A DNA stretch of 64,000 bases from JAWXBM01 sp964470455 (GTDB lineage Bacteria; Pseudomonadota; Gammaproteobacteria; Xanthomonadales; SZUA-36), in contig CAYYCX010000003.1 in NCBI GenBank assembly GCA_964470455.1, positions 1 to 64,000 of the forward strand. Direction: 5' to 3'. The notes under the pieces were generated by a model, which worked only from the letters and a program-made list of their open reading frames with translations, made no database searches and had not been told where the DNA came from. The position numbers were made by a program, and so were the translations under genes. Of this stretch, positions 27,111-36,320 are shown one piece after another; position 1 is the stretch's first letter; each line of letters begins with the position of its first letter.

Positions 27111-29363
27111 TCAGGGCTCGAATCCGTTGGCGAAAATAAACTCCACGAAACCGGCATGGTAGCTGACTCCCAAGCCCGCGGGCAGGACCAGGTCATCATG
27201 GCTGTCCCCGGTCAATTCAAGAAAAATTCCCGAAGACGGGAAAGACCCGGAATCAACCGGGATCACACTATTGAAATTACCATCGCCAGTACCGCGAAAA
27301 ATGCCAACATGTGCTGAATCCAGCCCGGCGCCAATATCCATAATGCCGTCCGCGTCAAAATCACCTGCCAACAGGCTGCGTTCCGAGGGAAAATAATCAG
27401 CGGGTCGGGTCAGGGTGACGGGTGGCCCGAAAGTACCGTCGCCGATGCCGGGGAACACTTGCACATCCCAGGTAAACAGGGAAGTTTCGACCACAGCCAC
27501 GAAATCCAGGTGAGCATCGCCGTTGAGATGCGCGGATTTCACGGCGAGAACATTCTTGTTGGTGATCAGTGGTACCGGCTCCTGGAAGCTGCCATCAGCA
27601 TTGCCTTTGAGCAGGTGGAGCGCGCCCGTGAGGCTGGGACCCTTGCTGGCAACCAGCAAGTCCAATTCCGTGCCCGCGTCAAACAGTCCGGAGCCCAGTT
27701 CGGTCGGGTTGGGCCCAACGGTATAGTCGTCGGCAGCCTGGAATGTGCCGTCACCATTTCCCAGCAGGATGCTTACCGTCCCTGAATTGGTGTTTCCCAC
27801 TGCCAGGTCGAGGTTGGCGTCATTGCCCGAGTTGAAGTGAGCGGCCAACAGGTGCTCACCCAGGAAATCGGAGTCAGGCAGGTTGGTAATAACAGGCGCG
27901 GCGAAGTTCCCGGCGCCATCGCCCAGCAATATTCGCAGGCGGGACAAACCGCCACTGCCATGCGCCAGGGCAATGTCGTAATGATTGTCGCCATTGAACA
28001 GGCCCACTGCCAGGCCTCGGCCGGGGTTTCCCAGGCTCACAGCCGGTGCAAATGCCGGTTGGCCGGCAACAGCCTCCTGGCCCGGAAACAGGACCGCGTT
28101 TTCGTTGAAGCCGTCGGTGAGTACGATGTCCGGGCGACCATCGGAATTGAAATCCGCGGCAGCCACATTCGCCGGAGTGGCATCCTTGTCATTCACGCCG
28201 ACGAGCTGCCGGACACCGCTGAGATCGCCATCCCCGGTAATGTTGTAATAAAGGCTGACGTGATCGTCCGTTGCATGTGAAACCAGGACGTCAATGCCGG
28301 CGGAGTCAGCCAGGTTGATGAAGCTGGCGATTTCCGGATCCTGTCCTGTGACCCGGAACCCGGGTGCTCCGAACGTTCCGTCGCCGATGCCAAACCTCAC
28401 GGCAAGTACATTCTTCTGGCCGAACAGGCTTACATGGTCAAGTTCACCGTCTTCATCCAGGTCAGCAAGCCCCACCCAGCTGGCGAAACCTGGGCCGCCT
28501 ATTGGCTGTCCGGCTGACAACGTGCCATCGCCATTGCCCAGAAACACCTGGCCGGAAGTGACGACGTCATTGTTGGAATCATTGTCCACCATGCCGATAG
28601 CCAGGCCATTGGCGTTGAACGCCGGAACCGCGGTTCCGGTGCTGAACACACCCGATGCATCAGGCAGTAACGGCAGGAGATTGACGTTGTTGCTTATGAG
28701 TGTGCTGACCACCAGATCATCACGGTTATCCGCATTCAGTTTGCCCACTGCAATGGCGAATGGCCCGGTGCCTGCAGCCACTGTCACGGATGGCTCGAAA
28801 GTACCATCGCCGTTGGATAGCAGGATGGAAATGTTGGTGTTGTTCAGCGTGGCCAGGTCATCGAAGCCATCGGCATCGAAATCACCGGCCACTATCTCAA
28901 CAGGGCCTGCATTGACCGAAAAAGTGCTCGGCGTGGACAACAGGTTGTTTACGCCACGCAGCATGACGGATACATTGTCAGAGCCCTGGTTGGCCACGGC
29001 GAGGTCATTGCGGCCGTCATCGTTGAAATCGGCGGCGACCGATGCCGAAGGGTTGATGCCAACCGTCAGTTCCTGGGTGGGCAGCGTGCCGAGGATACCG
29101 ACGCCTCCACCAGACGCTCCCTGGCAGGTTTGTTCCAGCTCGAAGTATTCATTGTCTTCGAGGTTGGTGGTCTCCACGCGGCTGAACTGGCCACCCGGCT
29201 GGCGCACGAACTTGGTTACGGTGTATCCGCTGCAGGCGCCGAAGGGCGGAACTTCGCATTCAACTTTGTAAAGGACTTTCTCGCCGCACTTGAGCTCGGA
29301 TTTGGACACGCAGCCGGCGAGCACCAGGACGGCAAGGCAAATGGAACCCGCCAAACGCAGCAT
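27111..29363 (-). CDS. FG-GAP/VCBS repeat lipoprotein
   Basis: A 750-residue envelope protein has a lipoprotein signal (VLAGC) and many integrin-like FG-GAP repeats with calcium-type loops such as DFNDDGRNDLAVAN, DFDADGFDDLATL and LGNGDGTF, forming one or two seven-bladed propellers (about 110-730). A Cys-rich N-terminal part (about 18-80) precedes them. The C-terminus IFANGFEP resembles the end of the beta-helix protein at 21407. It is probably surface-exposed; ligand unknown. Confidence 0.85.
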   Translation of the reverse strand: MLRLAGSICLAVLVLAGCVSKSELKCGEKVLYKVECEVPPFGACSGYTVTKFVRQPGGQFSRVETTNLEDNEYFELEQTCQGASGGGVGILGTLPTQELTVGINPSASVAADFNDDGRNDLAVANQGSDNVSVMLRGVNNLLSTPSTFSVNAGPVEIVAGDFDADGFDDLATLNNTNISILLSNGDGTFEPSVTVAAGTGPFAIAVGKLNADNRDDLVVSTLISNNVNLLPLLPDASGVFSTGTAVPAFNANGLAIGMVDNDSNNDVVTSGQVFLGNGDGTLSAGQPIGGPGFASWVGLADLDEDGELDHVSLFGQKNVLAVRFGIGDGTFGAPGFRVTGQDPEIASFINLADSAGIDVLVSHATDDHVSLYYNITGDGDLSGVRQLVGVNDKDATPANVAAADFNSDGRPDIVLTDGFNENAVLFPGQEAVAGQPAFAPAVSLGNPGRGLAVGLFNGDNHYDIALAHGSGGLSRLRILLGDGAGNFAAPVITNLPDSDFLGEHLLAAHFNSGNDANLDLAVGNTNSGTVSILLGNGDGTFQAADDYTVGPNPTELGSGLFDAGTELDLLVASKGPSLTGALHLLKGNADGSFQEPVPLITNKNVLAVKSAHLNGDAHLDFVAVVETSLFTWDVQVFPGIGDGTFGPPVTLTRPADYFPSERSLLAGDFDADGIMDIGAGLDSAHVGIFRGTGDGNFNSVIPVDSGSFPSSGIFLELTGDSHDDLVLPAGLGVSYHAGFVEFIFANGFEP

Positions 29364-29512
29364 GACCTAACCTCGCTACAGACATTGACGGTTCATTCTA
29401 GTACAGATTTGAAGCTGCCAGAACCCGCGGCCCTGGCCCGGCTCGCTGGCTGCAAGCCGGGTCAGGTGGTTGGAACAGCATCCCGGTTCAGCTGACCGGC
29501 AACAGATTTCAG

Positions 29513-29938
29513 TTACTTGAAAATCCTGATGATCGTGCCGGGGTAAGGCCAGGCCACGCCTTCATTGGCTTTCAGGCCGCCGACGATGGCGAAGATGATG
29601 GTGGCAATGCCCAGCGCCATGAAGCCGAACGCGCCGATCACGATGATCAGCAGGACAAAGCAAATGGCCGCGTACACCAGCGAAGTGACCATCCAGTTCA
29701 TCACAATGTGCGCATGCGGCACGATGCCCGGCAGCTCGTCTTTCTTCACTTGCCAGAGGATGATGGGAACGATCAGCCCGGCCAGAGGAATGACCCAGCC
29801 TGCCAGGATGGAGAAGTGAATGAACATGGCCCATTGCCGGGTCTGGCGTTCCTTGTCATCGGCCGGGGGTGGGGCTGGAGGTGGAGTCTGCGCGGCAGCA
29901 GGTTCCGGGCTGGCAGGTGGTGTTTCGTTTTCGGTCAT
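29513..29938 (-). CDS. DUF4870 (Tic20-like) membrane protein
   Basis: The 141-residue product has a Pro/Ala-rich N-terminal tail (about 1-30), then a DUF4870 domain with three to four membrane segments: FIHFSILAGWVIPLAGLIVP, a loop with NWMVTSLVYAAICF, and a C-terminal segment. AAGGAG precedes the start. Its function is unknown. Upstream (29939-30238) I see a GAGTC/GACTC hairpin and an AAGATGCGGCC duplication near 30073, but no gene. Confidence 0.82.
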   Translation of the reverse strand: MTENETPPASPEPAAAQTPPPAPPPADDKERQTRQWAMFIHFSILAGWVIPLAGLIVPIILWQVKKDELPGIVPHAHIVMNWMVTSLVYAAICFVLLIIVIGAFGFMALGIATIIFAIVGGLKANEGVAWPYPGTIIRIFK

Positions 29939-30238
29939 GGTCTCGGCACTCCTTCAGAGTCAATCGACTCGGTTTTGCTATCGCGGTGTAAACTATTGTG
30001 TTCCACCGTCCCAGTTCTGATTGTAGCAACAAATCTCACCCATACTGAGATCACCCCTTGCGTGTTGCCGGGCCAAGATGCGGCCAAGATGCGGCCAGGC
30101 GGTGGCCAGGTTCGCCTGTTGGCGGGAGCCAACCCGGGTTTGCAAAGGCTTTCATCCGGCACCGCCAGGCTTTGAATGCGCCCTGCCCAGGCCCCATTTA
30201 CACAACACCAGAGCGGCAAACACCGCAGGAGACAGAAA

Positions 30239-30682
30239 GTGAGCGCAAACAGCAAGGTGGTCTGCCCATCGTGCAATGCCATCAACAACCTGCCCACGGC
30301 CCGGTTGGGTGATGGCCCGCGTTGTGGCAAGTGCAAACAGCCCCTGTTCCAGGGCGCGCCGGCGGAACTGGACCAGGCCGGCTTCAACCGCCAGCTGGCA
30401 AACAACGACCTGCCCATGCTGGTCGATTGCTGGGCGCCCTGGTGTGGACCCTGCCGAACCATGGCTCCGGCATTCGCCCAGGCGGCAACCCGGCTGGAAC
30501 CTGCGGTCAGGCTGGCCAAACTCAACACGGAGGAAGTGCCTGCGGTTGCGGCGCAACTCGGAATTCGCAGCATTCCCACGCTGATCCTGTTTCGCGGCGG
30601 GCGGGAAATTGCGCGGATGTCCGGCGCCATTCCGGCCTCTGAAATCGTTCGCTGGACCCAGTCCCAGCTGGGAAAGTCCTGA
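30239..30682 (+). CDS. trxC: Thioredoxin 2 (zinc-ribbon thioredoxin)
   Basis: TrxC reduces protein disulfides in the cytosol, often under oxidative stress. The 147-residue product has the N-terminal zinc ribbon C9-P-S-C12 and C29-G-K-C32, and the active site WCGPC at 68-72, followed by the conserved IPTLILF. GTG 30239 lies exactly 7 nt after GGAG and puts the zinc ribbon at the usual distance. Residue 64 before the active site is Cys, which could affect redox behaviour. Confidence 0.93.
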   Translation: MSANSKVVCPSCNAINNLPTARLGDGPRCGKCKQPLFQGAPAELDQAGFNRQLANNDLPMLVDCWAPWCGPCRTMAPAFAQAATRLEPAVRLAKLNTEEVPAVAAQLGIRSIPTLILFRGGREIARMSGAIPASEIVRWTQSQLGKS

Positions 30683-30773
30683 GTCAACCCGGGCGGCCAG
30701 GGCCGGCGCGGCTTGAAGCCGGAGTGGCGTGATGACCATAATCGGGGACTTCACCCATCCCCGGAGCCTGGCT

Positions 30774-32528
30774 GTGAAAAGTTCGGTATTTTTGTCCTGT
30801 TGCTGTTTCAGCCTTGCCGTCTGTGCCGCCGGTGATTCCGCGCCGGCGGAACAGGCCAGCCAGCAGGTCAGCGAGAAAATTGGCCTGCTGGCCGATCGCT
30901 ATTACGCGTTCCGCCTGGCCACGCAGCCGGAAATGGCCTACTTCTCCGGCGTTGAACTGGCGCAGCACGACGGCCTGACCGACAACTCGCCCGCCGGCCA
31001 GGCGGCCATCCGGCAACGGGAGGATGAGTTGTGGCAGGAACTGCAGGCCATCGATTCATCCGCCCTGGAAGGCACGGTGGACTGGATCACCTGGGGCATC
31101 CTGCAGCAATCGCTGCAATCGGCGCGCGAACTGCGCATCTGCAACTATTCCGGCTGGGCTGTCAGCCAGATGTCGGGCTGGCAGATGGACTATGCCCAGC
31201 TGGCTGAATTGCAGCCGGTGGGTTCGGAAGATCTGCGCGACCAGGCATTGGCGCGCTGGAGCCGCATGCCGGCTTTCATCGACCAGGAAATCGTGAACCT
31301 GCGGGACGGGCTGGCGGCGGGTTACTCATCCCCGCAACCGGTGGTAAGGCGCGTCGCGGCCCAGTTGGACGGGTTGTTGGCCATGCCACCGGCCGAATCA
31401 CCATTTGCTTCACCGGCCGCGCGGGACAGCGATGCAGGGTTTACCTCGGCCTTTGTCGAGTTGGTCGCCAACCAGATTTATCCCGCCATCCAGCGTTATC
31501 GCAACTTCCTGCAAAACGGCTACCTGCCCAAGGCGCGCACGGACCTCGCGGTGACCGCCAACCCGAATGGGCGAGCCTGTTATGACGCCGCCCTGCGCTC
31601 CTACACCACGCTGGATCGCAGCGGTGAGGAAGTGTTTGAGCTGGGCATGCACACAGTGACGGCCAATAAAGCCAAAGTAGAGGAGTTGGGCTCAGAAGTC
31701 TACGGAATAACCGATTTTGCCGACATTATCCAGCGCATCAAGGATGATCCCGAAGACAAATTCAGCTCCGCCGAAGAGTTGCTGCAGTTTTCCAAAGATG
31801 CGGTCAGCCGCGCGGCTGCCGCCATGCCGCAGTGGTTTGGCTACGTGCCGACCGTGCAGGCCGAGGTAGTGCCGTTTCCCGCCTATCAGGAAGGCACCGG
31901 CACATCCGCCCGTTATGAAGCCGGCAGCGAATCCCGCCCGGGCGCCTACCGCATTCCGCTTTACCAGCCGGAGCAGCAAAGCAAAGGCGGTGCCGAGTCA
32001 ACCGCCTTTCATGAGGTTTGGCCAGGCCACCACATGCAGGTGGCGGTAGCCCAAAAAATCAAAGGTTTGCACCCGGTGAGCCGCATCACCTGGTACTCGG
32101 GCTTTGGTGAAGGCTGGGCCCGGTACTCGGAAGCCCTGGCGGTGGAAATGGGGCTGTACCAGACCAAAACCGGGCCGATTTCCCGGCTGGCCTGGCCGGC
32201 CCGTGGCATGGTGGTGGATCCGGGCATACACCTGCTGGGATGGACCCGCGAGCAGGCCATTGCCTTCATGGGCCAGGCCGGGCGCATGACTCCAACCGAA
32301 CTCGATGACATGGTGGACCGGATTGCGGTGCTGCCGGGCCAACTGACGTCCTATGATTCCGGCGGCCTGGAGATCCTTGCCCTGCGCAGGCTGGCAAGCG
32401 AAAAGTTGGGTGACGGCTTTGATATTCGCCAATTTCACGACAAAATCCTGGAAAACGGCACGATACCTTTGACTATGCTCCGGGCGCATATTGAAAATTG
32501 GCTGCAACATGCCGAGCAACAGGAATAG
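30774..32528 (+). CDS. Exported DUF885 family zinc-peptidase-like protein
   Basis: DUF885 proteins resemble M32/M3-type metallopeptidases. The 584-residue product has a signal peptide and the motif HEVWPGHHM at about 413-421, which carries the likely zinc histidines and Glu, with GFGEGWARYSE downstream as the third-ligand helix. GTG 30774 is used because GGAG lies 7 nt upstream and the hydrophobic signal then begins immediately; ATG 30729 or 30732 would precede it with a polar stretch. Substrate unknown, location periplasmic. Confidence 0.85.
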   Translation: MKSSVFLSCCCFSLAVCAAGDSAPAEQASQQVSEKIGLLADRYYAFRLATQPEMAYFSGVELAQHDGLTDNSPAGQAAIRQREDELWQELQAIDSSALEGTVDWITWGILQQSLQSARELRICNYSGWAVSQMSGWQMDYAQLAELQPVGSEDLRDQALARWSRMPAFIDQEIVNLRDGLAAGYSSPQPVVRRVAAQLDGLLAMPPAESPFASPAARDSDAGFTSAFVELVANQIYPAIQRYRNFLQNGYLPKARTDLAVTANPNGRACYDAALRSYTTLDRSGEEVFELGMHTVTANKAKVEELGSEVYGITDFADIIQRIKDDPEDKFSSAEELLQFSKDAVSRAAAAMPQWFGYVPTVQAEVVPFPAYQEGTGTSARYEAGSESRPGAYRIPLYQPEQQSKGGAESTAFHEVWPGHHMQVAVAQKIKGLHPVSRITWYSGFGEGWARYSEALAVEMGLYQTKTGPISRLAWPARGMVVDPGIHLLGWTREQAIAFMGQAGRMTPTELDDMVDRIAVLPGQLTSYDSGGLEILALRRLASEKLGDGFDIRQFHDKILENGTIPLTMLRAHIENWLQHAEQQE

Positions 32529-32589
32529 CTACACAATGAACCATGTTTGCGAGATTTAACTGCTGATTCCCGCAAAAATGACAATTGTT

Positions 32590-32838
32590 TCAGTAACTCT
32601 CCCCGCATCCCCCTGGTTTAAGCACCCGTTTGCCTGAAGCCGGGAACGACTTCAGCTTGGCCGCCGGCCGTATGGGCCGGCGCACCAGTTCGCCACCGCA
32701 GTTGGGACAAACGCCCTGCAACACGTCGTTGGCGCAGTTCGAACAAAACGTACACTCAAAGCTGCAGATCATGGCGTTGGGGGAATCCGGTGGCAGGTTG
32801 GTATCGCAACACTCGCAGTTGGGACGCAAATCCAACAT
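32590..32838 (-). CDS. DUF1272 zinc-ribbon protein
   Basis: The short protein begins MLDLRPNCECCD and contains FECTFCSNCAND and VCPNCGGELVRRPIRPA, eight or more cysteines in CxxC pairs that should bind zinc. This matches the DUF1272 family, whose function is not known. ATG 32838 is chosen because homologous proteins begin at this motif. Confidence 0.85.
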   Translation of the reverse strand: MLDLRPNCECCDTNLPPDSPNAMICSFECTFCSNCANDVLQGVCPNCGGELVRRPIRPAAKLKSFPASGKRVLKPGGCGESY

Positions 32839-32963
32839 GTTATTGCTCCACGTCATCCGGTTTGAGAGCGAATAAACTATCATGGAGCAGTATCCGGCGT
32901 CCGCATGGACTCGCGTGCGTACCTGGTAACCTTTGGGGCAACCCCTGGCTGATGGAAGGAATC

Positions 32964-33206
32964 ATGACCGACACACACGACCTGAAACGCGACATCAAGA
33001 AACTGCGCGATGAGCTTCAACTGAAAATGCATCTCGCATCCATGGAAATGAAGGAAGAATGGCGGGAACTGGAAGACAAATGGCAGAAGTTCTCCAGCAA
33101 GACCGGCCTGGATGAAAGCGCCCAGGCGCTGGGCGGATCGCTGGAAGCGCTGGGCGAAGAGCTCAAGAACAGCTACAAGCGTTTCCGCGCCGGCCTCAAA
33201 GTTTGA
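32964..33206 (+). CDS. Small coiled-coil protein of unknown function
   Basis: An 80-residue charged, helix-rich protein (LKRDIKKLRDELQLKMHLA) is likely a coiled coil. AAGGA precedes ATG 32964. No domain is recognised. It lies upstream of the ABC exporter gene with a 193-base gap, so a functional link is possible but unproved. Confidence 0.6.
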   Translation: MTDTHDLKRDIKKLRDELQLKMHLASMEMKEEWRELEDKWQKFSSKTGLDESAQALGGSLEALGEELKNSYKRFRAGLKV

Positions 33207-33399
33207 AGCTGAAGTATTGATACTGAACGCCTGAATCCGAACGCCGAAATCCGAACAACTGGACTTCAATGGCCGAAAGGGAAAGTTCATGCCCGCAGGT
33301 TCGTGCTGGCAGAACGGATTCTTTTGGTCCGGCCCTTTGATGGCCCCGAGGCCGGCCCCAGATCATTGTCCATGCAGCTCAGAACAATAAACCGGAACC

Positions 33400-35178
33400 A
33401 TGGCTGAAAACTCCAGCAGCGAGCGGCCCAAGGCCAAGTCCCTGCGTCCGCTGCGGGCCTTGTGGCCATTCATTCGTCCCTACCGCCTGATGCTGGCCGC
33501 CGCCATGGCGGCATTGCTGATTGCCGCGGTGGCCATGCTGGCCCTGCCGGTTGCGCTGCGCTACCTCATCGATAACGGGTTCATCGCGCAGGATGTAGCC
33601 ACCATCAACCGCTATTTCGGGTGGTTCCTGGCTGCTGCCCTGGTCTTCAGCATTTTCGCCGCGTTGCGTTACTACCTGGTGAGCTGGCTGGGTGAGCGCG
33701 TGGTCGCCGATATCCGCAATGCGGTTTTTGACCGGGTGATCCGCATGGATCCGGCATTTTTTGAGGTCACCCGTACCGGCGAAGTGCTGTCCCGCCTCAC
33801 CACCGACACCACACTGGTGCAGAGTATCTCCGGCGTGGGCCTGTCGATCGCCTTGCGATCTTCGCTCAGCCTGCTGGGTGGCCTCTTCATGATGGTGTGG
33901 ACCAGCCCCCAACTGGCGGCCTACGTGCTGGCGGGCATACCCATGGTGGTGCTGCCGGTGGTTGTGGTGGGGCGGAAAATCCGCAGTCTGTCGCGCCAGT
34001 CGCAGGACCGCGTGGCTGATACCAGCGGCCTGGCCGGCGAAACCCTCAGCTCCATGCAGACTGTGCAGGCTTTCACGCTGGAGGACCTGCAAGTGGAACG
34101 CTATGACGCCGCGGTGATCCGCAGTTTCCGCACCGCGCTGCGCCGCCTGCGCATGAACGCCATCCTCACCGGCCTGTCATTCGCGCTGATGTTCATCGCC
34201 CTCACCTTCCTGTTGTGGAAAGGCTCGCATTCGGTGGTGGCCGGCGAGATGAGCGGTGGTGAGCTGGGGCAGTTCCTGATGTACGCCATGTACGTGGGTT
34301 CATCGGCAGCGGCTTTGAGCAGCCTGTGGGGCGAGATCCAGCGCGCCGCCGGAGCCATGGAACGGCTGGCGGAATTGCTGGCCGCCGAGCCGGATATCGC
34401 CGCGCCGCCCCAGCCATTGCCCTTCACCCAACGCTGCCAGGGCGATATTCGATTCGAGCAGGTGGATTTCCGCTACCCTTCGCGACCTGAAACGCTGGCG
34501 CTGAACGGGTTCGACCTGCACATCAGGGCCGGCGAGACCGTAGCCCTGGTGGGGCCCTCGGGCGCCGGCAAATCCACCGTGTTCCAGTTGCTGCTGCGCT
34601 TTTATGACACAGCCTCCGGCACCATTCGCATCGATGGCAATGACATCTCCCTGCTGGACCCGCGGGAATTGCGCCGGCAGATTGGCCTGGTGCCACAGGA
34701 AACCGTGCTGTTCGGCAGCTCGGCGCTGGAAAACATCCGCTACGGCCGCCCCGGCGCCAGCGACGAGGAAGTTCACAAGGCGGCGGAGATGGCGGCCGCC
34801 GACGGCTTCATTCGCGCACTGCCCGAAGGTTACGACACCTTCCTCGGTGAGCGCGGCACGCGCCTTTCGGGCGGGCAACGGCAGCGCATTGCCATTGCCC
34901 GCGCCATCCTGAAAAACCCGCCCATCCTGTTGCTGGACGAAGCCACCAGCGCGCTGGATGCGGAGAGCGAGTTGCTGGTGCAGCAGGCGCTGGAAGGCCT
35001 GATGCACGACCGCACCACGCTGGTGATCGCGCACCGGCTGGCAACGGTGAAGAAAGTTGACCGCATCGTGGTGCTGGACCACGGCAAGGTGCAGGCCATC
35101 GGCAATCACGAAGAACTGACGCGCAATGATCCGCTGTACGCGCGGCTGGCTGCGTTGCAGTTTTCGGACGCTGTTTAA
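33400..35178 (+). CDS. ABC exporter, fused membrane and ATPase domains (MsbA-like)
   Basis: The 592-residue half-transporter has six membrane segments (about 25-320) and a C-terminal nucleotide-binding domain: Walker A GPSGAGKST, Q-loop LVPQETVLF, signature LSGGQ, Walker B ILLLDEATSALD and H-loop IAHRL. It should work as a homodimer exporting lipid, drug or peptide across the inner membrane. The family is certain, the substrate is not. Confidence 0.92.
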   Translation: MAENSSSERPKAKSLRPLRALWPFIRPYRLMLAAAMAALLIAAVAMLALPVALRYLIDNGFIAQDVATINRYFGWFLAAALVFSIFAALRYYLVSWLGERVVADIRNAVFDRVIRMDPAFFEVTRTGEVLSRLTTDTTLVQSISGVGLSIALRSSLSLLGGLFMMVWTSPQLAAYVLAGIPMVVLPVVVVGRKIRSLSRQSQDRVADTSGLAGETLSSMQTVQAFTLEDLQVERYDAAVIRSFRTALRRLRMNAILTGLSFALMFIALTFLLWKGSHSVVAGEMSGGELGQFLMYAMYVGSSAAALSSLWGEIQRAAGAMERLAELLAAEPDIAAPPQPLPFTQRCQGDIRFEQVDFRYPSRPETLALNGFDLHIRAGETVALVGPSGAGKSTVFQLLLRFYDTASGTIRIDGNDISLLDPRELRRQIGLVPQETVLFGSSALENIRYGRPGASDEEVHKAAEMAAADGFIRALPEGYDTFLGERGTRLSGGQRQRIAIARAILKNPPILLLDEATSALDAESELLVQQALEGLMHDRTTLVIAHRLATVKKVDRIVVLDHGKVQAIGNHEELTRNDPLYARLAALQFSDAV

Positions 35179-35187
35179 CGCTGAATT

Positions 35188-35255
35188 GTCGCGGGTAAAC
35201 CCGCTCCTACATCAGGACTGGCAACGTGCTTTGGTAGGTGCGGCTTCAGCCGCGA
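35188..35255. repeat. REP-like extragenic element, related copy C
   Basis: GTCGCGGGTAAACCCGCTCC (35188-35207) and TAGGTGCGGCTTCAGCCGCG (35234-35253) are two palindromes in opposite orientation, matching the GTAGGAGCG...CGCGAC design of the elements at 2480 and 41080. The second palindrome supplies the last codons and stop of the convergent hydrolase gene. Confidence 0.65.
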
Positions 35256-36166
35256 TCAGTGACGGGATTTACCGCCTCACGGATGACCCGCGCTACCAGA
35301 TCCGGATCTTCCATCGGAATGAAGTGTGACAGGTGCGGCAGGTATACGTCACGGCCGCGAGGCAGGGTGCCGGCCAGTTCGGGCCAGGTGGGTGAAGCGG
35401 CCAGGTTGAAGAAATCGCCGGGATCAGGCCGCGCCCGCATCACGGTGACCCGCATGGTGAGTTTGGGCAGCTCTTCAAAAATCGCTTCGTAGCCCTGGTG
35501 ATTCAGGTACATGGCGGCTTCGTGCAACGGATCGCAGGCCAGTTGCAGGCTGGTTTCATCTGGCGCTTCGCGCAGGGCGTAGTTGCAGTAGTCGCGCAAC
35601 ACCTCGTCCTGCCAGTTGGCGAACGGCTCGCGGTTCTTGAATCGCTGGTACATTTCCTCGGCGCTGTGCCAACGGTTCTTGCGGCGGCTCACCGGGCTTT
35701 CGGCCGGATCAGCCCAGGCTTTGGAACCGAAGTACTTCTGGTAGATCTCGCGCGAGAAAATGGTTGGGTCAATCAGGATCACCTGTCTAAACCGCCGCGG
35801 CTCATGGGCTGCCACCAAGGCGGTGATGTAACCTCCCATCGAGTGTCCGGCAGCGACCATGTTCCGCAGGTCAAGTTGCCGCAACAGCTGTTCGACATCC
35901 GACGCCATCAGCTGCCAGTTGGGATGGCCGTGGCTGTCGCTGCCGCCGTGAAAGCGCGCATCAACGGCATAGATGTGCGCGTCCGGAAGCCGGCGGGCAA
36001 TGCTGTCCCAGCAGCGGCTGTGGAAACCGGTGGCGTGCAGCAGCAACACCGGGTCGCTGTTACCCGGCCATTCATTGACCTGCAGCGTTACCCCGTCCAG
36101 TTCAACCGGATAGGTGTGGGGTTGGCGTGAAATGATGAAATCCTCGCGTAATGGAATCGTGGACAT
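35246..36166 (-). CDS. Alpha/beta-fold hydrolase
   Basis: A 306-residue cytosolic hydrolase shows LLLHATGFHS (oxyanion loop), the nucleophile elbow GHSMGG and a C-terminal catalytic His in LPHLSHFIPMEDPD. The substrate is unknown. ATG 36166 is preferred over a TTG at 36187, neither having a strong ribosome-binding site. The extreme 3' end lies within a REP-like element. Confidence 0.83.
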   Translation of the reverse strand: MSTIPLREDFIISRQPHTYPVELDGVTLQVNEWPGNSDPVLLLHATGFHSRCWDSIARRLPDAHIYAVDARFHGGSDSHGHPNWQLMASDVEQLLRQLDLRNMVAAGHSMGGYITALVAAHEPRRFRQVILIDPTIFSREIYQKYFGSKAWADPAESPVSRRKNRWHSAEEMYQRFKNREPFANWQDEVLRDYCNYALREAPDETSLQLACDPLHEAAMYLNHQGYEAIFEELPKLTMRVTVMRARPDPGDFFNLAASPTWPELAGTLPRGRDVYLPHLSHFIPMEDPDLVARVIREAVNPVTDRG

Positions 36167-36320
36167 AACCACAGTCTTGTTCTGCAAGTATCATAAACCA
36201 ACGGCCGCGCATGATGCACGGTTGTGGGCTGGCCCAGCTGAAGGCTATCGATCTCGCCGCCCTGTCACCGGCCAGCGCTCCGGCCAGCGCGCCGGACATC
36301 CACGCGGTGATGGGGAGTGC

